DNA from: Rhea pennata | Lineage: Eukaryota; Chordata; Aves; Rheiformes; Rheidae | Reading direction: 5' to 3' | NCBI RefSeq assembly: GCF_028389875.1 | Contig: NC_084666.1 | Span: 65,542,422 to 65,606,421, forward strand | DNA: 64,000 nt | The notes under the pieces: generated by a model | The model's database searches: none | Told to the model about the DNA's origin: nothing | What the model saw: the letters and a program-made list of their open reading frames with translations, nothing else | Program-made: the position numbers and the translations under genes | Shown here: positions 42,881 to 56,900 of the stretch, piece by piece | How the letters are laid out: each line of letters opens with the position of its first letter | How positions within the stretch are numbered: the first letter of the stretch is position 1

Positions 42881-45800
42881 AGAACTGGAGATTTGGTTGA
42901 GACACTGCTTGAGGTATTTCTATTATATCCTCAGCAGAAAGACTAAAAATACATAATATGAAAACCAAAAGTCAAATCCTTTGCTTGGCAAAGTCCAGCA
43001 TAAGATCTATTCTCTTCTTTTAACCATGCAAGTCACACTCTTTCCTCCTCGCTTGAGCCCGTGCTAGAAGTGTGATCACTGGAGCCAGTGCAACAGCATT
43101 CAATGCTATACTAACTTACATAATCTTTGATCAGCTCAGTGTGAGTTACCACGCTTAAAAAACAAACAAAAAAACCCATCCACACTTAAAATTCTAACTT
43201 CAGAAGTTCAGTACATCAAAGATTGGTAAGCCATCTAGTCTTCATGTAAGGCTACAGCAGCTCAACAGCTCAATTTGAAGATAATTGAAACATGTTGACT
43301 ATCTAACCTACAAGTTCCTTGTTACTTTCATGATAGCATTCCACTCCCAAGATTAAAGTCAATTCATCTGAAATATTCAGACAACTGACAAAAAAAATGT
43401 TTCAAATATAAAATCTCTTTTTAAAAAGTTTATCAAAATATTTATGCTCTTTCTAGGCCACAATAAAACCATTTCTATAAAAATTACAAAAGTATGATCC
43501 AAGAAGCCTCCACACACTGACACAGATACCAGTCGTAAGAGCAGCTATTGCAAGTAAGAAACTTGCCCTCTAAGCCACAGGCTAGTGATCCCATTTGCTT
43601 GCAAACTAGCATCCAAATATAAAACCAATATACCTGTAATTGCAAGCTGCAATCACCTAATGACAGAGGGGAAATAGCGCCTTGATTTTGCAGAGCCATC
43701 TGAAAAATACTGCATGTTCTCATAGCTTCCCATAAAGCTACAGGGATCTTAACTGCTCACTACATGAACTTCTTAAGTATATCTTTGCAGAAATATTGCT
43801 ACCTTATCCCACAGTTCAGCCTGCTGGAAAAAAAAAAAAAAAAAAAGTGAATTCTTCAATGACAAGCATGTTTCCTCCCACTCCCAGTGATCTTTCTCAC
43901 CTGTCTCTTATCAAGTGCCATATAGATTACATGCCATACATGTGTAAGTGCCAAGTTATGTGCTTAACTGGTGAGAGAATTTTACCTACTTTTTCCAGGA
44001 GGTTGATTGAACAATTGTCTGCTGATGCAGCTTTCACAGCATCAACATTTATGACATATCCAATCAGCTCCTACTGGTGTAAATTACTTATAAGTGGATA
44101 AAGTACACAGCTTACATTAGTTTTAAGTTTGTTTTCAAATTAAATTCGTTCATTCATCCATAATAGAATCACTGCACTTTTTTAAATGTAGGACTATTAA
44201 TAACCTTCTAGAGAACCTCGCCATTTTTAGGAGATTCAAATCTTCCATCTAAATAACATAAGGCAAAAAAAGCAACCTTTAATTTTATGCATAGTTTTAA
44301 TAAAAACTATATGTTCCATAACAAGCCAAAATTTCTTGTACTATCCTCCACTGTATTTAGTGTTGACTACATTAAGGGAAAACTGCATACTTCAGACAGG
44401 CAAATCAGTAGTGTTTCAATTTTGTGGGTTGCATGACTTAAGTATTTGCTAAATTTTTATTCTATACGCCAATGGAGTTAGCAGAAAAACCTTTCACAGA
44501 AGTATTTAGAAAGTCTTCCTTATATATGAGAATGAAAAAGCTCCATCAGGAGAATATTTGATAAATAGAAACTAATGAGCTAGTATACAACATCATCACA
44601 AGCCTCAGATCTAAAATAATAATGCTCCATTAAGATGTGTGCTTTAAGATCTTTCCCAAGAAACTGGTGAATCACATACAGCACATTCCCTCATCACCAA
44701 CTATATTCAGAATTTTAAGAACAGAACTGTTAATGTGCAGATGGCATGAAGTCTCCTGCTGTTAATTCAGACTGATTATTTGTTAAACATAATTAAACGA
44801 AGCAGGAGGGAGGTTAACTGATGTTTATAGTAGGATATATAAAATAATGGAAAATCAGCAGTTACAGTGTTTAAAGAAAAGCTGAGTTATTGTTCGAACA
44901 GCAAAGATCATGCATTTCAGCTGAAAAGCATGAAATATAAGAACATTAGTGTTCCCCTTTTATTTTTCATGTTGTATATTACTTATTTCAGTGCTTGAAT
45001 AATATAGATACACAGTTTTATTACAACAGATAAATTATGTTTCCCCATCAGGCAAAGATTGTTTTTGAACATTCCTCTTCACTTCACTGCTTGTTTACAG
45101 AAACAAAAACATTACTAGAAGAAATTCAAACTCCTCAAAGTGTATTGCACCTTGAGAAATAGTTTCTACAAGTTGTCTCCTATGTATGTTGCCCTTCCTC
45201 TAAAGGCAAAGGTAAGACAGTAATTTCTCTATAATTAAAAGATAATAAAAAATGGCAAGCTATCAGAACAATTGTTCTGTTAAAACTGGAAAAATGTGTT
45301 AAAAAAAAATCTCAGACTTAGTTTTATTTCTCAAACCAGGCCAAAACTAAATTGTGACCTTAGTTCACCAGTTGCAAGTTTGGGGTCACATTCAGGAAAA
45401 AGAGGTAAAGAAAGGTTGGTAAGCAAATGAAGTTATAAGATATGTTTAAAGGAAGTGACCAGAGTATCAGCTGCACATACAACACATGCCTGCCCGTACA
45501 GGCATCCTACACTTCTCCAAATCTTAAAAACAGGTAAAGTTTAGGAAAGAAATACAATTTCTTAGGAAAGAAATTTGGAACCTATACTCAGAAATAATTC
45601 AAACTTCTGTATCTCTTGGGTACTTAAAAGCTCTACTATAGACATTTTTTGACTCCTAACGTATTTGGTTTTTGTTTCATAATACAGATTGAAGCCCTGT
45701 AAATATTTTAAGATTAAGAGATTGAGAACTCATCAAGACTTACTTATAAATACTTTTGCTTCATTTTTGTTGTACTTTAGTATTAAGCAAGTGAGGAGAG

Positions 45801-48800
45801 GCAGGTAAAACTTCACTGTTTAAAACTGGACCTGAATAAATATTTTACAATAATCCAGCAGGTTCATTGTTACTTTTAGTTATTCAAATTAATTCTGAAA
45901 ACAAACTTACTGACTAAATAGCAAAATTAAAGGCTGACTAAGAATACATGGCAAGGAGTTTTAAATTCATTACTCTACAGAAGTCAATACAAGGTTGATA
46001 TATCACCTCAAGCTTAATCTCTGGATTATGGGTTTGCAGAAGTTTTGAGAGAAATTTATTGTAAGGGCTGAAGCTCAGGAAATGTCACTTGTTTAGTAGA
46101 TACAGCATTCACAGAGTGATACAAACCAAGCATTATTACAATCCCCATGGAAAAAAAGAACATTAACAAAACGTATCTTAAGGCTCACGGAAGCAAATCC
46201 AAAATCAAATGATGCATTATTAAAACTGTTAGTTAGCCTGGAATTCCACAGCCATTATATTCTTTTGAATATCAATAACATTAACTAAACCTACTCACTG
46301 AAGTTTTTGTTGCTTGTTTCAAAGCAGCAACTAAACCAATACCTCACAGCATCACTGAGCAGTATTTAATAAATCTCTAGCTAAATTACTGAGGAAACTC
46401 TAAATACTGATTACAAATGAACTGTCAAGAAGAATCCTTGCTCAATGCATGAGCAAGTGTCATGTCTTTTTAATTTAATTCCCACGCATTTTATTGTTTC
46501 TACATATTCTAACTCTACACATCAAAAACTATTCTCTGTCTCAGTCTAGGCAGCTGAATGTAGTATTATATAGCCCCTAGCTTGTAGATACTTAAGAGCA
46601 CCTTTTAAATACACATTAAGCTTCTTAATATTGGTCAATATATGACAAAATACTGTGTCTAAGAACATAAACAAACAATAACAACAGCTAAAGAAAAACG
46701 TTTTCAGGAACATAGCAAAAAAAAAAAAGGAACAAATTCAAAGGCAGGTGAGTAAAAAATTGTTTGCAATGGTTAGATAAATATTTTGCAAGAAAACAGA
46801 AGCTTTAACAGAATCTAGTCAACTGCTTGAATTCATGGTATATTTTCCATGGAAAACTCATTTATATGTAAAATAGAATGGAAATCGTTGTACCAGAAAT
46901 CTAGTAATAACAGCAAACATGTAACTTAACACTGGGAAACAAATCTCAATCACTTCTTAGGTACTCCTGATTTCTTCACCTAAACGTAGTCTTTTGATTG
47001 CTGATATAATTTTTGCCTTTTGTTATATTTGTCATACATAGAAAAAAAAGGGATAGGAAAACTAAAGTGAAAATAGAAACATTATCCACAGAAATAAAAT
47101 AAAAAAGGAAAAAAATTGCAAGTAAACATGTTTGTTACTAGAATAAGGTTATTTACAGGAATTTTTACATCTTTGGAAAAAGAAAAAGGGACAACGAAGT
47201 TATCTGCAACAACACAAACTGAATCTAGGTGTCGAATTTTCAATGAAAGGGTCTTCGCACCCTCAAAAATCATTTCCAGAGAAAATGATTGATATAAAGA
47301 TATTTCAGGAATTTTCTAATGATAAAATTAGATTTGTCTTCACTGAAAATCATCAGAAAGTGAACTGCTCAGATTTGTTTCCTCATTAGGCTTTGAGTGA
47401 TATTTCAAATAGAATAAAATTGCATTACAAATTAAGTAGATACAAAATAAACATACTTTTTCCATTTTAACATACTGTTACCAAGCAAGTCAATTATTAC
47501 ATATCACAGTCAAAATAGCATAACATATGACACCTTCCTTGGACATTGCTGAAAAATATGGCATGAGAAGTCTCATTTTTGAAAAAAAATGGTATCAAAA
47601 AACGTTGTGCTAACACTGGGTTTATCCAAAGCTTGCCAAGTCAGCACAGCTCATTTTTTTTGACAGGACCACAATATAAACATGAAGTTTTAATAGAAAT
47701 CTCTAATTTTTAACCTGACACTGCAAGCTTCTCCTGTAAAGAATTTAGGTATGAGCTTGATCACAGCTATGAGTAAGCCTAGAGAATGTAATGAAACCTC
47801 TTTTGTTTATCCCTAGTATCTCAAACCTCCTAGTCATTTCCTGAGACCCAGTAAACATTTAAAAGGCATAAAACCCCAAAAACGTGTTTGCCAGAAAACT
47901 GCATTTTCTCTTTAACAGCTCTTTGCTGGTATTCAAAGGCAAGAAATGATGTACCATCATCAATGAAAATTCTAGAAATGACAGAAAGTCCTAATCAGTG
48001 TCCTCTGCCATTTTTACTCAGTCACGGTGACCAAAACAGGGCAATACCATTACCTTCAATAATAGAAGCCAAAGACATTAAATTCTAGTATCTGAAAAAT
48101 TATCAACTTCAGCATCCTGTATTTTTCATAACTCTTCACCATACCATTGTATAGCATAGCCTGAACTATGCAGGCTAAGCTTAGCATTAAGGTTAAGTGA
48201 AATAAAATTTGTATCCCCTTGAAGATGTGCTGGCCTACAGTAGCACTGCTGCCACAGCACGGCTGTCATTAAGCACATCCATCCTGAACATCTTCCTACA
48301 ATTCACGGTGCGTTTCTGAACTCTGAGGATACAAAATACAGAATTCACAATTCTGGATGCAAACTGATGCTCAACCTTAAACACAGCAAACCTCTGCTAT
48401 AAGTCAGTACTAAAACTACTTTGTCATCTGATTCATGTGGAAAAACGCTGATTAGGTGACAAAGGACCTAATCTTACTTTCACTGAAGTCAGTACAAAAC
48501 TCCCACCAACTTTTGTAAGAGCAAAAGCTAGCATTAGATCTCAAAGGATGATTATTATTCCCTTCAAAGCACCAGATTCACTTCCTACCAGCCCCCTGCA
48601 GAAAGATGACAGTCTCTCAGCTTCTCAATAATATTGCCTTGTAGAAACACATCTCTGACTGCCAGCACCAATCTAACTTCCCATGGCCACCTGAGGAATA
48701 TTGTTTTACTTCAGCATTCAAGTTACAGTTGTATAACCTGAAGAAGAAAAAAAAAGTATCTGTACAGAATCTGTATGGAAGGAACACAGGAAACATCAAC

Positions 48801-51800
48801 AGTAGTGACTCGATGATACCCTTACAATTACATTTGACTTAAAAAACAACAAAAAAAACTATGCTGTATTTTACGGAGACTTTGTATGAGGACTTTCTTC
48901 TCTTTGCACAATATACATAGAAGATTCACAGAAAGATGTTTGCTTATAAACATATGCAAACATTTATCAGATATTTAACAAGAAATTGCTATTAAAAATG
49001 ACAGAAGAATTTGGACCAGAAGGAAAATCATACTATTAAAATCATACTAAAATATTTTGATTCTCTCCAGGTTATGCAGAGAGTAAAAGATAAAACAGTT
49101 GTGTAATTAAAACCACCTGTTGTATATTTAGTTAAGCACAAAATTTGCATGCAGTTTTTTGGAAGTACATGAGAAAAATGTTACTGGCTTCTGAACAGAG
49201 AAAAGAGGTGAAAAAAGTTATGTATTTAGTAGCCTTTTCAAGAGAATTAACAAAAATAGCAAGAAAGAACCTGCACTTTTAAGTATCTCTTTCTTGACCA
49301 TTGTATGCAGCCTGAAACCTATGCCACACCAAATCCAACTGGAATCCAGTAACTAGGCCTTCCTCTTGCGTGGCTTGACACACAGCAAACCTGGCAGTTG
49401 CTTGCATGAACAAGCTGGTCCCTAGAGTACAGGCTGGGTTTCAGTTCAACTTATTTTGCCCTCCACACATGAAGTAATCTTCATGTAGCTTCACTATAGG
49501 GCTTGCTGGCGCTACCTTTCAGTCTCGTGCTTAGTGTATTCTTCTAGCACAACACACACAGAACCTGAATCCAAGCTGTCTCATTCAAACACTGTTCACA
49601 TGGAACTTGAGAGAGCAGAGAAGGTTCAGATTGCTACAGTCATTCCCTTGCCAGTGGAAGTATGTTCAAAATGCAGAAGTGAAACCATATAAAAACGTAA
49701 CAGATTTCCAGCTCTACATGTGACATTTTATACTATCTCCAGATCTATAACTGGAAATGAGCAACAGCAAAGAATTCAGTAAGAACACATAACACTGGGA
49801 AAAATTGGTCTGAATGCATAGCGCAGATCATTGCTACCTGATCACAGCAGAGACAATGCATTCATGTATCTGCTTTCGAAACAGAAAACATTGCAAAATA
49901 CTTTTGCTGCTGTTCAGCTAATTAACATGTGCTACTGACAAACACTGTTCATCAGAGCAAGACAATGAAGTAATATTGCAAATATCCATTTTCTACTTTT
50001 GGGGATCAACAAGATAATCACATCTTGCTCAAGCTCTATATGCACTGTATGTTCTGTATGTTCTCAGCACCCTGAGCCAGAGCACATGTGAAATGTGCTC
50101 TAAGTAACCTATATAATTGCAAAAGCAGTAGGGAATATTATGGCAAAAGTGTAGCTGCCCCTAGTTTTCTCTCTCTCTGCCGAACAAGATTGAAAAGATA
50201 AAGCAATTGTCCTTTCTTGAGCAGTTGCTTCACAGAACATGTATAAAGATGATTTAATTTCATACAATTTTCATAGAAGTGAATTACTGAATAGCAAATC
50301 AAGTTTTTCTCCAACTATAAAAATGGATAACAAAAAAATGAAATAATTTGCAAGTAATTTGCAAGTATTGTACCGCCCTCTGCAGTTGCTGTGCGAGTTC
50401 TGCAAATATATGATCCACAAAATAATGAACTTGTACACATTCACTGCATAGATCAATAAATCAGTAACAGAACTCCGCAAGCTGAAACGCAGTTAAACAA
50501 AGTAACTCTGAAAACAGTGTTTAAGAACACATTGAAATGCTCCAAGAAAGACTTTGCACTCATCCCAGAATTAACATTTTAATGGTATTATGCTACTCAT
50601 TGAAATAATGGAAACATGACACACTAATTCTTCATATAAATGCCCTGTCTATTAAAGGATGTGGAAATGCTATCTTTTGTTACTAAGAACAGGTCAGTTT
50701 CCTCAACAGTACTTTGGCTCTTTACTCTGAGAACTTGACTCTGAAAACTTGAAACATTTTGCACTGCCTAATCTGAGAATTGTTCCTGGTTACCGCTAAT
50801 AACAAAAAAATCTACATTCATTAAAAGTTACATTAACTTATCCATCAAAGGCAGAGTATATTTTTAAAGCCCTGTTATTTTCACTACTTTATTACTTTGA
50901 CTTGTAACAGTAAAAACAGCATTTTAATGAGATGTGTACAGCATCAATCTCTTCACATCAATATCCCTAAGACAGTACTATCTTCTACTGCCAGACTGTG
51001 AGAGAACACTTAGTTATCCACTCAGCTCTACACATGGGGCAAAACATGGCTCCTTAAAAGACCTTTTATTTTACCTCACCTGCTCTATTTTTGTTTGTTC
51101 CAAAACTTCCTTGTTAAAAATTATGCATGTTCTTAACTAGCATACTAAAAGTTTTTCACTGAATTAATTATGAGTATTAACAAGACTATTTATGTAAGTA
51201 GATTTTATGCACATGATAAAGGCTCTGGCTTTTAACAGAACTGCCACAAAATTAAGAGTCCTCTCTGTTTTAATGCTCTGCATATTATTGAATGATAGTA
51301 ACACAGAAGACTGATTATCAAAAACTATCATTTAACATACAGTACATGCCTCATATACTAGGTCACACCCCATTCAGTAAATCACTTAAGCACAAGATTA
51401 GATCTATTGAATTAATTGGGAATTGGCACTTTTAAAAACTTTGCTGAAAACAAAATGGAGTCATAACAAAAGTCTAATTGACACCTGCTGAATTAAAGTT
51501 GATTACATTAAGACCAGTCTTTACACTAAGCACTTCTTTAATTCACTTATACAGGTTCAAGCAGTCATGTTTGCAAGTATCTTTCCAAATTATCAAATTA
51601 TAGTAGCAGGAGAGGAGAACAGCATCATTAATGAAGTGATACATTACTAAAATATTCTGTGTGCCACTTACTTAAATATGTTCAAAGAATTATTTACTCA
51701 GTTTCTTTTTAAATTGGATTTCTAGCTTATTTTGTAAATAGTTTTCCTGTTTGTTATTATCTGAATATCTGTTTGAGCACATAGCACTGATATTTGATGG

Positions 51801-52725
51801 GGCTACAAAAGCGTACATTGCTAAGTCACCATATTTTGGGGTGGGGAGGAGGAGGGAAATCTTGAGTAAGTAGATTAGTAGAACTCAGGAGATTCTTCCA
51901 CTGTATTGCGATGTGTCCTTTGCATGTCAGTGTTTGACTCCTGCAAAAAGAAACTGCTCACATTAATGCCAGCTGTCTCCTTAATACCAATAGCTTCAAA
52001 TGAACAAGCCTTTTTCTAACATCTTTACTCTGAAGTAATTTATAGCTGCTTTTTTTTTCCTGGATCTGTGAATAAAGTTTTTTAAAATCATCATCAGATC
52101 AAGGATACTTTTCTCCTCCTAAAAGAAAAAACTTTGCAGCTAGTAGCACCAACATGATAAATCCCTGCTAAAAGGCAAAATATTAAAACTGTATTTTCTA
52201 TTGTATCCAATTAAAGTAGCAAAGGAAAATGAATGTCTCACTCTTCTTATTAAAAGAAAATTAAGCTATTCACAATTTATTCCTCCGCTCTCAGCAGAGA
52301 TTTGGAAGATTTCTGTATCACACCATTCAAGACACTTAATAGCAATACACTTCGTAATTTGTAGGTCTATACGAAGGGAAGGAAGTAGGGCTTAAAAAAA
52401 TCACTAGAAAAACAAACAAACAAAAGTAACAGTTTGAGCAGCTGGTTTGGGTTTCCCCTTCTTGCAAACACACCAAGCCTTTTAGGCCACGAGATGCCAG
52501 ACGAACAGGAGCGTCCTTCAGAGGGAAGGTCTTGGGGCACCCCCCGGGAGCTGCCATGCCGCAGGCTCAGCGGTCAGGGAAGCTCACAGCTACAGCAACA
52601 CCCTCAAATTGCGTAGTCCACCCACCAAACTGCTCTTTCTCAGCGTGTTGTAAGAGAGAGCCCGGAGTGCCACTACCTGCGCTCTGCCTAACGGCGGGCG
52701 GCGGCTGGGCGCCCTGGCAGCGCTG

Positions 52726-52981
52726 CAACGGCGCCCTCCAACGGCTCCCCCGGCCAGCATCACCCTCTCGCGCGGGGCACCCCCAACGGTTTCAACGGTC
52801 ACCCCCAGCCACGCGGTGACCGTTCACCGCCTCCGGCGGTTTCAATACTCCCCCCCCGCCCCCCAGCCCCACGAGGGACCTCCGACGGTTTCAAACCCCC
52901 CCCCCCCCGCAGGGCGCCTCCAACGGTTTCAACGGCCTGCCCCGGCCTCATACGGCGTCTCCAATGGTTTCAGCGGCCTCC
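52726..52981. repeat. GC-rich degenerate minisatellite (CTCCAACGGTTTCAACGG units)
   Basis: Six related units start near 52736, 52781, 52831, 52880, 52918 and 52959, so spacing is 38-50 bp. The shared core is CTCCAACGGTTTCAACGG and the spacers are GC-rich and C-rich. CAACGG appears at 52726, 52739, 52784, 52793, 52921 and 52930, and once more outside the array at 53087. CAACGG fits the MYB-family recognition consensus YAAC(G/T)G, so the repeat may have amplified a MYB site cluster. The repeat is seen directly; binding is inferred. Confidence 0.8.
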
Positions 52982-53098
52982 CCAGGCGGCAGCGGCAGCA
53001 GCCGCCTCCCCGCGCGCAGGGAGCCAGACACCGTAGCAGCACCGGGCCAAAAGCCGTCCCGCGGCCCGCCCCCGCGGCCCGCCCCGCAACGGCGGTGG

Positions 53099-53112
53099 TT
53101 TACCGTGGCGAC
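53099..53112 (+). promoter_or_regulatory. X-box-like RFX site
   Basis: TTTACCGTGGCGAC matches the two-half-site RFX X-box layout (form GTTGCC AT GGCAAC) with two nucleotides between the half-sites and a few deviations. It lies about 100 bp upstream of the ATG, a usual position for X-boxes in motile cilium genes. The identification is by eye and needs a matrix score. Confidence 0.5.
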
Positions 53113-53212
53113 GCCCCGCCCCGCGGGCTGCTGGGCGCCGAGCGGCGGCTGGCGGCGGGGGATCAGGGCGGTTCGGTGAGCCCCGCGCGGCCCGCTGCCG
53201 CCGCGCCAGGCC

Positions 53213-53949
53213 ATGGCGGAGCCTCCCGAGGAGCCGCCGCCCGAGGCGCGGGCCGGCCCGGCAGCAGGCCGGGACCGCGGCCCCCAGGAACAGGAGCGGG
53301 CGGAGGAGGGCCCCGAGCGGCCGCCTTATGAGGGCTTTGAACCTGAAGAGGCCCCTGCCCGGCCTCTGCAGCCGGAGCCGGGACGCGCTCCCTATGGATA
53401 CCAGAAGGTGAGGCAAGTTTCTGGTCAGCCGCAAGAGCTGGTCTATCAGCCACATGCACCTGGCCAGGACCCTTACGAAGCACAAGACCAAGGAGGAGCT
53501 GTCTATCCGCTTCACACACCGGGACAGCTACCCTATCAGTCACCGACGCCGGAGCAGTACCTCTATCAGCCACTCGGAGCAGAGCAAGCCTCTTACGAGC
53601 CAGAGGTGTCGGAAGTAGACGTCGGTGAGAGCTACACACTGGGACAAGACTCTTACCGGGCACAGGAATCAAGGCAAAGCACCTATGAGTCATATGCACC
53701 AGAATTAGACCTTTATCAAACACATGAACCAGGAAGTGCCTATGAGGCATACGCAGTAGAAGAGGATCCCTATCAAGTTTATGAACCTGGGCATGGCCCC
53801 TATCAACCACATGAACCAGGCTATGGTCTCGATCAGCCAGGATACAGTCCATATGATGATCAGATGCCAGACCCTAACCCCCGAATTCTGGCAATTCAGA
53901 ATGCAAAAGCCTATTTGCTGAAGAGCAGCACAACATCTGGCCTGAACTT
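53213..53949 (+). CDS. Radial spoke gene, coding exon 1
   Basis: Encodes residues 1-245 plus two bases of a split Leu codon. It has a Pro/Glu/Ala-rich start (1-68), the decapeptide repeat (69-208), a short linker, then the start of the conserved domain (about 222-245). The donor GTGAGT is at 53950. Confidence 0.93.
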
Positions 53950-56900
53950 GTGAGTCTGCAACAGGGATAACATTGAAAGGGGTAGGATGTACAAATGGAA
54001 ATTAAAACAGTGCAGTTGAAAGGGCAAAGGATTACATTAAGAAATGGAGGGAGACCGGTTAATGTAGGAAGGGAAAATACCTTATCAATGCAATGATTTT
54101 TCTTTATATGATAGCTCTGTGTGCCCAGCATCTTTCAGAATAAAAATTCACAAGGGAATTTAGAGAGTTCAAAATTTGATTAACAGCACATTTAAATTCA
54201 GCTTCAGCTCCTGAGTCAGGTGTGGAATAAACCAAAAATGGAAGATAGGACTGCTCTTAAATACATTACAATCATGCTAGTTTCAAATTTAATTTAATGC
54301 TGCATGATCTCTTTATATCTAATTATTCCAGTGGTTTCTGCAAAGCTCCAGGTGATCAGCTTCTACTTCTGACGTTAAATTATATTCCTCCAAGACTTTT
54401 ATATACTAGGCCAATAATATTTGTATTTTATGACAGATATGATCACCTTGCTGACATGCTAACAAAGATCCTGGACGAACAGCCTACAAATGCAGTAGAC
54501 GTAATTGAGAATATCAGCAAAGATGTGAAGTGGGCCCAGTTTCAGAAAAAAATGGATACTCTCCGTGATGAGCATGAGATTCTTCCAACATTTGAAGTTG
54601 CAGAAAAGCGTAAAGCTTTGTTCCTTAAGGCACATGGAGAAGGAGATGAAGAGCTAGAAGACGAGATAGTGAGTTATTATCAAAAAAAATGATATCAAAT
54701 ATAGCAGGGAGATGGGTGGGAGGACGGTGAGAAAGGAAGGGAGGAAGGGGCAAAGTTGTAGTCTCCCTAGTAGTATTGCCTCTTAAGGTCATATGACATA
54801 GCTGCAGCTATACTACCATATAGAGCACTCCCTTCATAGTCTACCTGGTCCCATGTCCAGTTATGAAAAACTATCCAGTTATTTAGTTAGGATTTTTTCC
54901 TATAGTATAATCTCACATTCTGAGCCTTTAAAATGTTAAACATTCTAGAGGTGAGAAATAAAAAGTAAGATTACAATATATAGCACATACTAGTGCAACC
55001 TGGAATACTGCATCCAAATTACATTCTTTATCCAGAAGTCACATTTCTTTACTTAAAGACAATACGGTACAGATATCAGTTTGACAACACTGTGCACAGC
55101 AACTATTGTAAAACAGAGGATGGAGAATTTTGTGATCCTTCCCATTCTGGTTGTGGTTCCAGTCCTTCCTTGACCAACTAGCAAAAAAAATTGTGGTGAT
55201 CATGAAGAGCTACTAGAACTGAAAAGCCACATCATAGAACAGAGAATTTTTCATATCCAGCTGCTTATATGCACAAGTCTTTGAACTTAATGAAATATTA
55301 AGAAAATTCTTGTAATAACTAAGGGATAAATAAAGATAACAGTTAAGATATTGACTTTTATTGGAAGTTACCAGTATATATTCAAATGAATTGCTGTTGT
55401 AGAATACAAATACTAAAAACAGAAGAAAGATTCCTTCATCTTGTCCAGGGCCTATTACTCATTTTACAGTACAGTAAAAATGGTAAAAATGGAGAAAAGT
55501 AGGGTATTTCAGAGAGAATATTGGAATTTTTCATATTCCTGTCTAGCTTGTTTTGATACAAGAAATGTTGAAGGGCCAGGAAAATTCCAAATGAAGCTTG
55601 CACTTCTTCCTCCAAATTCCCTCCCCCCATTTACAACTTCTAGTATTTCTTTTTGTCTATTTTATGTAATCACCTATCTCCATGAAAAGACAAAATGGTG
55701 ATAAAGCACATAGAATACTTTCTGAAATCCTCATTATTGACCAAATTCTGCTTCCAGTTAAGGAGGCTGTAGTCTGACTACTGACTTCAATAAGAACAGA
55801 GGCCAACATTTTATACTAGCTATAGAAGACTCCATCTTAAATAATGCAGGGAGCTCTATGCTAAGGTATCCAAAAGAACAGCATTCATATTGTTGGCCTT
55901 GTGTATGAATATACAAAATATATATTCTGTTTTCCCCAAATGAATTTACCACAAACACAAGGAAATGCAGCCACATGTTTCTAGACTAGGCACCATAGCC
56001 TCTTACCTAGCTGGCACACCCTAGAAGTTCTTTGTAGGTAGTGATCACTTGTAAGAATTCTGACCTTCCTTATTTTGCAGTAATTAAAAGTGAATTGGAA
56101 TTTTTAAATCTTGTATTCTAAAAGCTGTAATTCATCTGTGTTCTCTTCTCTATCCTTAAAATGGCATTTTTAATTTTTGTAGATGATTTTGGAAGATGTA
56201 GTGAATGAATGCCTATAAAGCCCTTTGAGAGGATGAATGGCACTATAGGAAACTGAAGTCTGACTTTCAATGGATAACATGTTTAAACTTTCAAAGATAT
56301 ATTTTTACTATTATTCTTCACCTCTAACTAACATTTTTCTTTCCTAGGCAGAGACTCCTCTACCCAATGTGATGGAAACAGCCTTTTATTTTGAACAGGC
56401 TGGAATTGGCTTAAGCAAAGATGAAACCTATCACATATTCCTTGCCCTTAAACAACTAATAAGTGTTCAGCCAATCCAGACCTGTCGCTTTTGGGGCAAG
56501 ATTTTAGGGCTGGAGATGAACTATATTATAGCTGAAGTACAGTATCATGACAGGGCAGAGGAGGAGGAAGCAGAAGAGGAAGAAGATAATGAGGAAGGAG
56601 GGAAAGGGATGGGTGAGGACAAAGAAGGAGATGAAGATGAAGAGAAAGAAGAAGATGATGAACCACCACAGTCCACCTATAAGCCCCCACCTGTCATCCC
56701 AAGAGAAGACAATGGGACTGGGACTAATAAGTATATCTACTTTGTCTGTAACGAGCCAGGCAAACCCTGGGTGAAGTTGCCTCCAGTGACTCCAGCACAG
56801 ATTGTCTGTGCCAGGAAAATCAGGAAGTTCTTCACTGGTAGGCTGGATGCTCCTGTTGTGAGCTTTCCCCCTTTCCCTGGAAATGAGGCCAATTACCTGC

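Larger units (their letters stand above)
38451..52480. other. AT-rich intergenic DNA
   Basis: No gene was recognised. The stretch contains homopolymer and T/G low-complexity tracts (41106-41126, 41893-41947, 42854-42880, 43828-43846), and its open frames have no recognisable domain. It ends where CpG density rises sharply upstream of the radial spoke gene. Confidence 0.6.
52680..53420. promoter_or_regulatory. CpG island, promoter of the radial spoke gene
   Basis: Base composition switches from AT-rich to strongly GC-rich with abundant CpG over about 740 bp. The island covers the upstream region and the start of coding exon 1. It contains the CAACGG-rich minisatellite, an X-box-like site and long C runs (for example 52896-52908). 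No TATA box is visible at a convincing place, which fits a CpG-type promoter with dispersed starts. The transcription start cannot be fixed by eye. Confidence 0.85.

Noticed and set aside
1-52480. TACR3 or another neighbour expected beside CENPE
   Set aside because: No tachykinin-receptor transmembrane segments or large receptor exons are present in any frame. If it is syntenic it lies further away.
52816-53331. 171-codon plus-strand open frame overlapping the radial spoke start
   Set aside because: It is in a different frame from the true start, is made of C-rich minisatellite translation, and has no recognisable domain. The CpG island explains the lack of stops.
53163-53852. 229-codon open frame on the minus strand across exon 1 of the radial spoke gene
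   Set aside because: It is the antisense shadow of a GC-rich exon with a 30-bp coding repeat, where stops are automatically rare on the other strand. The plus-strand frame has splice sites and a clear family match.
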